NCBI GenBank assembly: GCA_905160935.1
Contig: CAJHZI010000269.1
Coordinates: 410,001-474,000 of the forward strand
Source: Enchytraeus crypticus
Taxonomy: Eukaryota; Annelida; Clitellata; Enchytraeida; Enchytraeidae
Direction of reading: 5' to 3'
Length of the DNA: 64,000 nucleotides
In this document: in pieces, positions 22,001 to 34,136 of the stretch
Numbering within the stretch: position 1 is the stretch's first letter
Layout of the letters: the number at the start of each line of letters is the position of its first letter
The notes under the pieces: model-generated
What the model saw: the letters and a program-made list of their open reading frames with translations, nothing else
Database searches by the model: none
What the model was told of the DNA's origin: nothing
Translations under genes and position numbers: made by a program

Positions 22001-25000
22001 TTAAATCACTAAATAAACCTATTATTATTTATAAATAAATAAAGAACCTAACTAAAGCGAAGAGACTACAGGATAAATCCATCAGATTAAATATCCTAAT
22101 CAGAGTTTACGAAGATATTCGATTGAAGAGAGACCCTAATTGATATACATGTATATATATCATTGAAATAGAAAAGAAATTTAATAACGGTATTTATATT
22201 AAAAATATAAACATTATCATTATTATTGAACCGATGCCGGTAAGACATTCGATCGCAGATCATGATGTCACCATTCAATGTGCGGGGTTCAAATCCTGGG
22301 CTCGCCGTCACTGACATTGCTTTCGAGTGAGGAAACTGACGTTAACATTAGCTTTTATTAGCTTTACTTTTTTGTTATTTAATTTTGCATGTAAATTAAC
22401 TTTAGCTTTTAAAAACCGCCAAAAATTATTTATTTTGATGGATTGCTTTAATGTGCTATCTATCATATCTTTGTGTTTTGTTAATTTTGTAAGTTCTTCA
22501 AATCATATTTTTGTGCAATATTCATTAGTAAATCCTCTTTGATTTAGCATTGTAAATGTGTAATATTTCAATTCAGTTCATCTATAGTAGTCTTAGGCAT
22601 CATATTGAAATGATACAATAATTACTTCCAATCCAGTACCTATTTCATATGGTGCTTGCCTGTTACAGTAGCTCTAATAGCTATAAATCCTTTATATTTA
22701 ACGTATGACTGTGTTTTACCCTGCGTAGTAGGAAGAAACCATCCCAGGTATGGATATATGGAAGACATCCCATATATATATTTTTGATATATATTTTGGC
22801 ATGCTTGTGTTTAGGTCACTGAATAGTAGATCATCTATTAGTTAATAGATGATCTACTATTATTCTACTACGATAACTGCACATTTCGTAAGAGGCGATT
22901 AAGCAAGAACTGGTAAAGCTAAGATTAATGTCAGCTTCCTCACTCGAAAGCGATGTCAGTGACGGGCGAGCCCAGGATTTGAACCCCGCATATACTGATC
23001 CGCGGTGGAGTGTCGAGAACTGAGGAAGACAAAGGGAAACCACCTCAGAAGCTATTTTTTACCAAGATTCGTGCTACTTAATATATGGATATGGCTTTTT
23101 GTAGAGTGATTAACTTTTTATGGAGAGTGAAAATAGACTCTGCGTATGAAAATGTACCATGGACCTGCCACTTATCAAAACACTGATGAGAAAGAGTGAG
23201 AGGCTGGTTATATCTGACTAAGCCTTTGATCAACTTGTTGATCAAAGGACTGCACTTGCTGAGTTTAAAAGCAGACATATGATATGCATATGTAAGATGT
23301 ACCTTTTTGTTCACATGTATATTATATGCAAGGTACATATAGATATTCCTGTGGGTACCTTGGACCTGCCACTAGACAGGAAAACAGAAGGAGAGATAAT
23401 TGGGCTGAAGAATGATTTGAACTTATCGGTTAGGTGTTGACTGGAGCCAGTGGCGAAGTCGGTAAGATACTCGACCGCGGATCAGTTGATGCGGGTTCAA
23501 ATCCTGGGCTCGCCCGTCACTGACATCGCTTTCGAGTGAGGAAACTGACGTTAACCTTAGCTTTACCAGCTTTTTACTATGAATCGGGGCTCCAAATACT
23601 GAACCCTATCACTGACGTAATCATCGAGACTGGAAAGCGAAGTTGACCTTTAGTATAGCCGATATATTAGACATGTTTTGTTTATCCATAGCTGCTCACC
23701 AATGTTGAATAATTACCTCAACTTCAGCGATACGGATGGAATCTACACACACATGTTTGAAGCACAGAAAAAGGTTACTTATTATTTCGATATTATTAGA
23801 CTTATTTTCCAGTAATTATTGACTTTACCTTTGATAGTGGTTTCGCACATGCGTCGAGGCTTCTAATCGTTTTATTGTGGTCTCTAAAAATGTATGTTTA
23901 TTTTAATACTACATCTGAAACGAAACTTATAATTAAGTTGAATCAGTATCTGTCCTTGTGTTTGAACATTATTACAGGAAGATTCGTAGCTTCTAGATAA
24001 ATAGTCAAAAGAAAAATCAGCATTAGAGAAAAATAACATTAAAGTGAATATTAATAAAATAGAGATTTAATTAATGTCGACATTATGCGAAATTCCTCGT
24101 CAGGCAAAATATCAGGTTCGCAACACGTAGGATCAATGACGGGGAAGGGTAGAGAAGTTGCGGCCATGTTGAAAAGGTGAAGGGTGGATGTGTGCAATGT
24201 ACAGGAGACAAGGTGGAAAGCGACTAGTTCAAGGCTTATGGGTGACGGATATAAGCTGTGGTATGTAGGAGAAAGTAGCGGTAGGAATGGAGTTGGAGTA
24301 ATGCTGAATGAGAGGATGTCGATGGGGTGGTTGAGGTTAAAAGGAAAAGCAAAAGGTTGATGATAATAAAACTGGTGCTTGCGGGTGAGGGATTAAATGT
24401 GTTAAGTGTTTATGCTCTCCAAGTTGTTGGGTGTGTAGGGGAAGAGAAACAAAGGTTTTGGGAGGAGTTTGACGAATTGTTGAGTGAGTGTGGTGAGGAG
24501 GAGAGATTGGTAGTGGGAGAGGATTTAAATGGACATGTAGGGAAATATGGGCCACCCTGTATTAGGATGGGTGGCGCATGGTGGATTTGGGTTTGGTGAG
24601 AGTAGCAAGGAGGGTATGGCAATATTGGAAGCTGCAGTAGCCCATGACCAACTCATATGCAATACCCTGTTTGTAAAGAAAGAGCAGCTTTTAGTTACTT
24701 ATACAGCAAGTCAAGGGGAATCACAAATAGATTTTTTGTTGATACGGAGGGCGGATTGCAAAGTCATTAGAGGAGAGTGGGAAGAAGAACATCGTAGTTG
24801 TTATGGGTTTTGTGTGGGTGGGTTAGAAGATTAGAAAAAGAAAATCAGGTATGGAGAGGGTGAAATGAGGAAGAATAAAGGAAAAAGAAGCGGAATTGAA
24901 GATGAAGTTGGAGGCTGAAGTTGAATGGACTTTAGAGAGATCACTAATGACATGTGGGTTAAAATATCTATCAAAGTTAGAGAATGCTGTAGGGAAGTGC

Positions 25001-28000
25001 TAGGTGTAGTGAAGGGTGGTAGGAAAATGGTGGACAAGGAAGTTTGGTGGTGGAATAAGGATTTATTGCGGGAGAAGAAAAAAGCATTTAAGGAGTGGAG
25101 GGACGGTAGGACAGAAGAATTAAGGGAGAACTATGAGGAGTTGAAGAAGAAGGCAAAGAGAGTGATGACAGTGGCAAGGTCCAGAAAAAATGATGACTTC
25201 TATAAGAGATTAGATTCTATAAGATGTGGGCAGTGTGAAATGTATAAAGGGAAATAATGGGAAAGCATTAACAGAAGAAGGAGAGCTTGTTGAACGTTGG
25301 GCAGAGTATTTTTGTAATATGTTATATGAGGGGGTTAATGAAGGCCTTGAAGATGATGTAGGTAGGAAAGGATTTGAGGATTTGGAAGTACAGAATGTTA
25401 CGGTTGAAGGGGTTGAGAGGGCATTAAAGAAAATGCATAAGGATAAAGCGGTGGGGAATTCCGGTGGAAGTGTGGAAGAAAGTGTGGTTTGGGAGCGGTG
25501 GAGATGCTTGTTTGGCAAGATGTTATGGGAGGACAGGATGCCAGAAGAATGGAGTTGTTTAGTGCCGGTAGTTAAGGGAAAAGGGGACATCCATGAATGT
25601 AAGAATTATAGAATTAAGAATTTTTTAAGTTGTTGAGCCATACAATGAAGGTATGAGAGAGAGTAGTGGAGAGTAGATTGAGAGGTTCAACAAACATTAA
25701 GGGCAACCAGTTTGGGTTTATGCCTGGAAGATCGACAACAGAGCCGATCTTTATGTTGAGGAGATAGAGAAAGAAAGGAGAGAGAGGAAGAAGATACAGA
25801 TGATATTTGTGGATCTATAAAAGGCTTCCGAGAGAACTGGTTCCGATAGGACTGATTCCGTATAGGGTTCCGAGACAACTGGTGTGGGAAGTTCTGAAGA
25901 AGAGAAAAGTGAACAGGAGGTCTCTTAGTGCACTGCCTACTGGCAGGTCCATGGTATATTACGCCCCCATTCTTCTCTGTCTTCCGCCTTCCTCTTCATT
26001 TCCACATATGAGTGAGTCTTTAAATCATCTAACATACTTAATCTCGGCCTGCCTCTGCCTCTTTTTCCTTCCATTCTACCTTCTATGACCTCTTTTAATA
26101 GACCTTCGAATGTGTCCCCTTAGAATGTGTCCAACTCTTCTTCTTATTTCTTAATACGTCTTAATTTCTTATATATATTAATAATATGTTAAGACATGTC
26201 TTAATTTCTTAATTTATCACTGTCTATCTGTGCCAACTCTCTCCAGAACTTCCTCATTTGTAACCTTATGAGTCCAGCTAATCCTCTCCATTCTTCTCCA
26301 AATCCCCATTTCCAACGCCTCCAGTTTCCTGATATCTTCCTTCCTTAAGATCCATGTCACATCCATACAATAGCGTGGTCCAAACCAAAGTTTTCACTAT
26401 CTTTATCTTTGTGTCTCTCTTTATACTTTTTGTTAATAGTTCTTTTCTATTACCAAAAACAGCTTTTGCATGTGCAATACTACTGCGTATTTCCGTCTCA
26501 CATTTCCCATCATCGGTTATAGTATGACCCAAATATTTGAAATTTCTTACCTGTTCCAATTTCGTACCATTTATTGTGATATTAGATATTAACTTCACCT
26601 TTATTATTGGACACTCTCATAACCTTCGTCTTTTTTATATTAATTTTCATGCCATATCTCAATGCCGTATCATTCAGCCAATCCATTATCTTCTGCAGTC
26701 CAGTCTCGCTGCCCGCTACCATTCCTTGATCATCTGCAAACAGGAGGTATGTTGAGTTAATCAAAGATTTGTACAGCAGGGTGAAGACTAGTGTGAGAGT
26801 GGAGAGTGGACAATCTAAGGGTTTTGATGTGAAGATCGGGGTCATCAAGGGTCAGCCCTAAGTCCAATATTTGTTTATATTGATTATGGATGAGTTGCTT
26901 AAGGGAGTTATTAAGGAGGCCCCATGGTACATGCTATTTGCAGATGATCTGGTGATAGTATGAGAAACTGTGGAGAAAGTAAGCGAGATGTTGGAAAACG
27001 CGAGAGAGGCACTGGAAAGTAAAGGACTGAGCATAAGGAAAATGAGGAAATAAGATAAGGAAAAAACAAAAGGAGCATTTAGAGAGTAGATGGAAGGAGA
27101 TAGAGAAATAAGTCAGGGTGTGGAGCTAAAGAAGGTAACAGATTTTACGTATTTGGGATCTGTAATAGAGGATAATGGGGAGTTGGAAGAGGAGGTTAGT
27201 AGTAAGATTGAGGCTGGATGGGCAAAGTGGAGGGAAGCTAGTGGAGTGTTGTGTGATTAGGAGAATCCTACTAAGACTGAAAGGCAAATTTTATAGTTCT
27301 GTGGTAAGGCCAGTAACGATGTATGTTTCGGAATGTTGGACACTAAAAAGGGAACATTTACAGAGTTTGCATGTGGCAGAAATGAGAATGTTGCTTCTAA
27401 TGTGTGGAAGTACTAGGAATGGAAAATAAATATGTGAGGATGAATTTGAATGTTGAGGGGATCGGGGATAAGTTGGCTCAGTCGAGATTGAGATGGTATG
27501 AGCATATTGTGAGGAGAAAGGCAGATGAGGATGTAGTAAAGAGAGTTTGGAGGGAAGAACTGGATGTTAAGCTAGAGGATAGACTACAATTGACTTGGGA
27601 TACGGTAATTAAGAAAGACATGACAAATAGGGGACTGATGATATGGTGTGGGACTGGGAGGACTGGAGAAAGTCTATTCGTATGCCGACCCTGGTTAACT
27701 AAGATTTAAGGGAAGATGATGATGATGATGATAGATATAATTAAAGTGAAGGACTCTTGTCGATTTCCCATGACTAGAAAACTTTTGTACTATGGATCCG
27801 TTGTTTCTTACTAATTGAAGCTTAGCGCTGCAGTTAAAGATACGTTTTGCGAGTGTAAAGTCGCATCTGATAACTTTAAATGCTAAGAAGAAAGTTAATT
27901 TGTAAATCTAATTATTTTAATTGCTCTGTGTGATTCAATATATACAGTATATTGATTGATTTGGGTCTATTTTATTGAAAGGAGAACTGTGCAGTATGTA

Positions 28001-29234
28001 GCCAGGTGCCACAGTTACTAAAGTTTAATGAGAATGATACCCTAAAGGATATAATCAGCTATCTAGCTGATGACCCAGCATATCAGCTCAAGTCACCCGG
28101 TATAACTACTATGATGAATGGTAAGAATAAAACCCTCTACATGTCAACAGTTCCGTCTATTGAGGCTGCCACCAAACCCAATCTCAAGAAATCGCTTAAA
28201 GGTTAGATTATATGTTGTCTGTAGTGTTTCAGAATTTCCATAGCGCTATACCGGATGCTCGGTTGTTAAGCTCTTCTATATTTTGCGTTGATGATCTTGT
28301 TTGGTACTCGAGTACCCCATAACTTACCGTAAATCCAAATCTATATACTGTATATAAAATCTATATACTGTAGATATATATATACCTTTATTGCCTTTAT
28401 TGCCTTTATTATTAAATTTGCTCTCCATATAACATTTTACCAAAACTTACGCATTCTGACTAAACGTGGTATTTGTCAAAAAGTGTTTGTTTATTGTTTA
28501 TTTTTTTGGCTTGTTTATTTTTAATAGCTTTCAATTTTAACTGTCTAATAGCTGTCAGTATTGCAGTACTGCCACATGATTTTTAACTAAACTTGTGTAT
28601 ATATAACTTTTGGCTAAAATAGTGTTTTGCATTCCATCTACTTGCCAATATTGTATTACTTTCATATCACTAACTGTTCATTTTTACTACCTCCTCGCCA
28701 TGTCTCCTCGAATTAACACAATAAATTCTCTCCGCACCAATGTTTCACTATGCTCCCTTAATATCTGATCGCTCTCTCAACTCTGACCAAATTATCTGAC
28801 GTACTACACGCCTTAGCCAATACCTACAAATTTGACTGTTTCGCCTTAAGTGAAATCTGGTTATCAGCCAAAACCTCACCTAGTGAGCTGATGGCCATCC
28901 TTCCACCTGGTTACGAAATGCATATTGCTAACCGTGATACCTGAATCTCTGGTGCTAAGGGTGGTGGAGTGAGTCTCCTTTTTAGGACGCCTGAGCACTT
29001 TCACTCTCCTGAGCAGTTGCTGATATATATTACACATGCGGTATGTCATGTGTGTAACTATGCGAACAAAAAATATATAAAAAGCTGGTATAGCTAAGGT
29101 TAATGTCAGTTTCCTCACTCGAAAGCAATGTCAGTGACGGGCGAGCCCAGGATTTGAACCCGCACATACTGATCCGCAGTCGAGTGTCTTACCGACTTCG
29201 CCACTGGCTCCAGCCAGTATATGTATAACAGTAT

Positions 29235-29295
<61 letters not shown>

Positions 29296-30637
29296 TCTTC
29301 TTTTGAAGCCATTTCAGCAACTGTCAAAATCAACTCATGTACGCTGCATGTCGTTTCAGTGTACCGTCCGCCTACATCATCTCCTTATGCCAAACCCTTT
29401 TCTACGTTCCTATCGGAGTTTTGCTGCATTGCTGTCTTCTCTCACCTCGTCCAAATCTGACTATGTCATCACTGGGGATCTCAGCATTCATGTTGACAAA
29501 CCACTTGATCACGCTACCCAGCAGTTCAGTAGTTTAATTATTAAATAGTTAATGTTGATAGAAACATGTCTTGGTAAATTTAAAGTTTATAAAGATGCCT
29601 TGTTGGAAAAGTGCTTACTGTTTATAAACACTTAATTTTAACACTTAAAGACGTCTAACTGGAAAAGTGTTTACAATTTGAGTACATCATATCAACAGTT
29701 GCGGTGCATACAGACAGCGTACGTATCAATTGCAAATTTCTAAACGCTGCGCAATAAGTAAGACAGCTAATTAAGAATCAACGGTTTCACCACAATGTGT
29801 AATTGCAGACTATACGGGTGTGAGTACGTAATAAGTTTGTTTTGAAATTCTAAAACATTCTCTAACCGCGTCAAGGTGGCTTCACGTCACATCTGTTTTT
29901 CATCAAGTGGAACCGTTGAGACCGTAGACTTGTCTAGACAGGCCGCTCGCAGCGCCGCTTGAAGCGCGTCATCTCCCTGCAGCGCGTCATCCTCCCCCAC
30001 AGCAGCGCCGCAGCAGCTGTTATTGCAGCGTAGTATAGGCTCTGCGCCTTAGGCTATCCAACCTAGGCTTAGGCCACAGAAGCTGTTAGGCCACCGCCGC
30101 TGCACACCATCGCTGGTAGCAGCCCGCCGCCCGCCTGCAGCTGCAGCATAGGCTAGCAGCTGCTAGGCTATAGGCTAGCAGCTGCTAGGCTAATAGGCTA
30201 AATCGTAGCTGGCTTACTACCCAGAATCCGCTATTCATATCTACTCACTCATATTCAACCTTTGCACCTGAACTGAGACCAACACATTCATTCCACTAGT
30301 ACCCTTCCTCGAACTCCCCGATTCTGGATCGCACAGTTTTGGACCCCACACTCTGCTCATCGGATTCGATTTGGTACCACAGTGTTCAATGTTGTCATTG
30401 ACGACAGTAGCACTCTAATTTTGTTGCTATTGTTATATATATATATATATAACAATAGAATCTATTGTTATATATATATATATATATAACAATAGATTCC
30501 GAAGCAAGAATTAAGTCTAGAAAGGAGTATATTGTAGTTTATGGCGTCAAAAGCAGAGGAGAGATCGAAACGAACTAGGGCAGAAGCGTGCTGTGCGTCC
30601 ATGGCTAGACAGAGATATGTGTATATATGTATATATA

Positions 30638-30701
<64 letters not shown>

Positions 30702-30732
30702 TATATAGACAGAGATATGTGTATATATGTAT

Positions 30733-30778
<46 letters not shown>

Positions 30779-30954
30779 CTCTGTCTAGCTATGGACGCAC
30801 AGCACGCTTCTGCCCTAGTTCGTTTCGATCTCTCCTCTGCTTTTGACGCCATAAACTACAATATACTCCTTTCTAGACTTAATTCTTGCTTCGGAATCTT
30901 TGACATGGCTATTATAGGTATATATGTATTATATGTATATATGTATACTGTATA

Positions 30955-31010
<56 letters not shown>

Positions 31011-33979
31011 GGTTAGAATAACTTAATCTGTGCCTAAACCTGAAAATATCCTAACTTTGAACGCAGTGTAGTCTAAACTATGGTGCTTCCTATTTAATAA
31101 CTCGTACATAAACCTCTGCCTTAGTGAAGGTGTCATTTCAAAAAAGCCGTTGTCACTCCACTTTTGAAGAAGGCTGCCTTACCTAAAAATGAGCTTTCCT
31201 ACTATCGGCAAATTTATAATCTTAACTTCATTTCCTACGTCCTCGAAAGGATTATATACACATTTTTTCTCATCAAATCACCTTTTCAATCTGCCTATCG
31301 TAAATTCTACTCAATTAAAACTGCGCTGTTTATTGCTGTTTATTATTGTTAGATCACCAAAAAGGGTCATTCAACCCGTACAGTTCACAAGCAATGCAAA
31401 CAATCAAGTATATGCAATATGTGAACACAATTTAAATGTGAACCATGGTGAACTTAAAACGAAAAATAAAAAGTAGAAATTAAAGAATTGAAATAAAGAA
31501 ATTCAAAATAAAGAAAAATAATGATAATAGGTATGCATAATTATACATTTAAGTTCATTATCATTAATAATTATTTAATAAGTACTGACGAAGATTAATA
31601 TTGAAACAGTTAACGGAGCGAGATGATCATAAATTAGATGGAAGGGATAGCCAGTATCTAGGGCCTTGTACAACGATATACTTTTCGCGATAGAAAGTTC
31701 TGAACGATGGTATAGTAAATTCCGAAACTTGTCGAAATTTATAAACAGAATTACAACATTATTTAATAGCAACGAATAGTTGTAGTTGAATAGTTGTTAA
31801 AGGCATATCATTATGAATAAATTTATACAGAAATGCGCAACAGCAATATTTATGAATATCACTTAACTTTAAAATTTTAAGTTCTTTAAATATATTGTTC
31901 GTTGTTATTGACTACGATACTCTGCATGATGAATTATTCTAATTGCTCGTTTTTGGAGTACTATCAATTCGTTGAGCAGGGTTTTAGAAGCGTTCCCCCA
32001 AACAATATTACAATAAATTAGATGCGGATATATTAGACCGTAGTATAAATTTAACATACAATGTTTAGGTAATTTAGTTTTAACCCGATGGAGTAATCCA
32101 ATGGATTTATTTATCTAATTTTTGTGCAGTATAAGAAAAATGATATTGCCATGATAATTTTTCATCAAGAATAACTCCCAAGAATTTAGTCTTATCTATT
32201 CTAGAAATGTTGATATCATCTATGTATATATGAAAATTTTCAGAATTATTGTTATATATGTAGTTAGGCCTATACCCAAATAACATGTAATTGGTTTAAA
32301 CTTTAAAACACATATTTCAGCAGTCTGTCGTTCTTCTTTTTTCCATATCGCTAACCAAGATCCAGAGCGATCTCTGTCTAGCCATGGACGCACAGCACGC
32401 TTCTGCCCTAGTTCGTCTCGATCTCTCCTCTGCTTTTGACGCCATAAACTACAATATACTCCTTTCTAGACTTAATTCTTGCTTCGGAATCTTTGACAAG
32501 GCTCAGGCCTCCTCTTCACAGCGTACCCAATTATTGAAAACACTTATTGAAATTATTTAATTATTATCGAATTATTGAAAAAATTATCCAATTATTGAAT
32601 TATCGAATTATTGAAAACACTTGATCACTATCCTGCACTATATCTTCTGGAGTCCCTCAGGGTTCTGGCTTTGTCCTTATCACCTTATATACCACCCCCT
32701 TAAGTTACTTGCTAACTGATTCGATGCTGAAATTTCACTTTTACGCTGATGACGCCCAGATTTACATCTCGTTCTCTAGTCCCGATTCTTTTGATGCTCT
32801 GTCCAAGCTTACATCTACCCTTGGATCTAGTTCACTCCTGGTTTTGCGCTAATCTGCTTGTTGTCAATCCTTCAAAAATTGAACACCTTCTCATCGGCAC
32901 CCCACAGCAGCGTAACTGGCTCAACCATAACATTTATAAATATCCCCTTAATACCCACAGATTCTGCACGTAACCTTGGTGAAATTTTTGATTGAAATCT
33001 AAACGTTAAAACACATATTTCAGCAGTCTGTCGTTCTTCTTTTTTCCATATCCGTCAATTACGTCAAATTCGTAAGTAAACTTGGTCATAAATTGTAACT
33101 CCCTGCTGAATGATCTCCCGAAAACCTCTCTAATTCGACTCCCAACACGTACAAAATTCTCTTTCTCGAGTCGTCTGTATGTAAATATTAAAATCTCGCA
33201 CTTGTTCTCTTCTTACGAAACCGCACTGGTTTCCAGTCTCCGAACGAATAAAATTCTAGACAGCTTCCTTGACCTTCAAGATTTAAGTTATGGTAAACCA
33301 TCCTATATCTCTGATCTTTTATCAATCTATCAACCCTCTCGCAGTCTTCGTTCGTCAAGCAAAAACCTTCTCACTGTACCAAACATTAAATCTGCCATGG
33401 GCAGACGCTCCTTCATGTTTTCTGCTCCGACAATATTGAACTCTCTGCCACAAGATCTTCGATCTATTAATTGTATTGGTACTTTCCTTGGCAAGCTAAA
33501 TCTCTTTCCGTCATAGGTCTAAATTTTGCCCCGCTTTCCTTGGATCATGCACTTGCGCTGTTTTGATCTCGCTTTCTCTTGTGGTCTCTGTGTACTCAGT
33601 CGTCATCTTGTAGTGCTTTTGCGCCTGTGGACGTCCCCGACATTGCCTTATAGCTAGGAACTTTAAATTCTTATTGATTGATTGATTGATTGATTGATTA
33701 AACCCCAAACCTAAGCCTGTCATTTAGCATTATCCTAACTCTTGCTCTTAATATTCCTGTAAAGGGGTCTCGTAGTCCGGACACCGACCATGACACCGCT
33801 ATAGAAATTTTCAGTTGTTATTAGTTGTAGATCAATTAGGTAACACAAAATATTTGGGAGGAGGAGGTATTGAAACTGAGACCGTGATGTAGTGATTATC
33901 GTATTTTTCCATATTTCGCCACTGGCTCCAGCCAGGAGGCGTGATATACCATGGACCTGCCAGTAGGCTGTGCACTAAT

Positions 33980-34014
<35 letters not shown>

Positions 34015-34088
34015 ATAGTGCACTGCCCACTGGCAGGACCATGGTATATCACGCCTCGACTCTTCTCTGATATATCATACATATCATG

Positions 34089-34136
<48 letters not shown>

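Noticed and set aside
23444-23575. A genuine tRNA gene
   Set aside because: A and B boxes are present, but the stems do not close into a normal cloverleaf and the unit continues into a shared non-tRNA body in about twelve copies; it is a SINE.
30593-31021. Tyr/Ile-rich ORFs in TA repeats (also 29221-29460, 30468-30852, 37716-38170, 56097-56297)
   Set aside because: These translate TATA microsatellites and are not genes.
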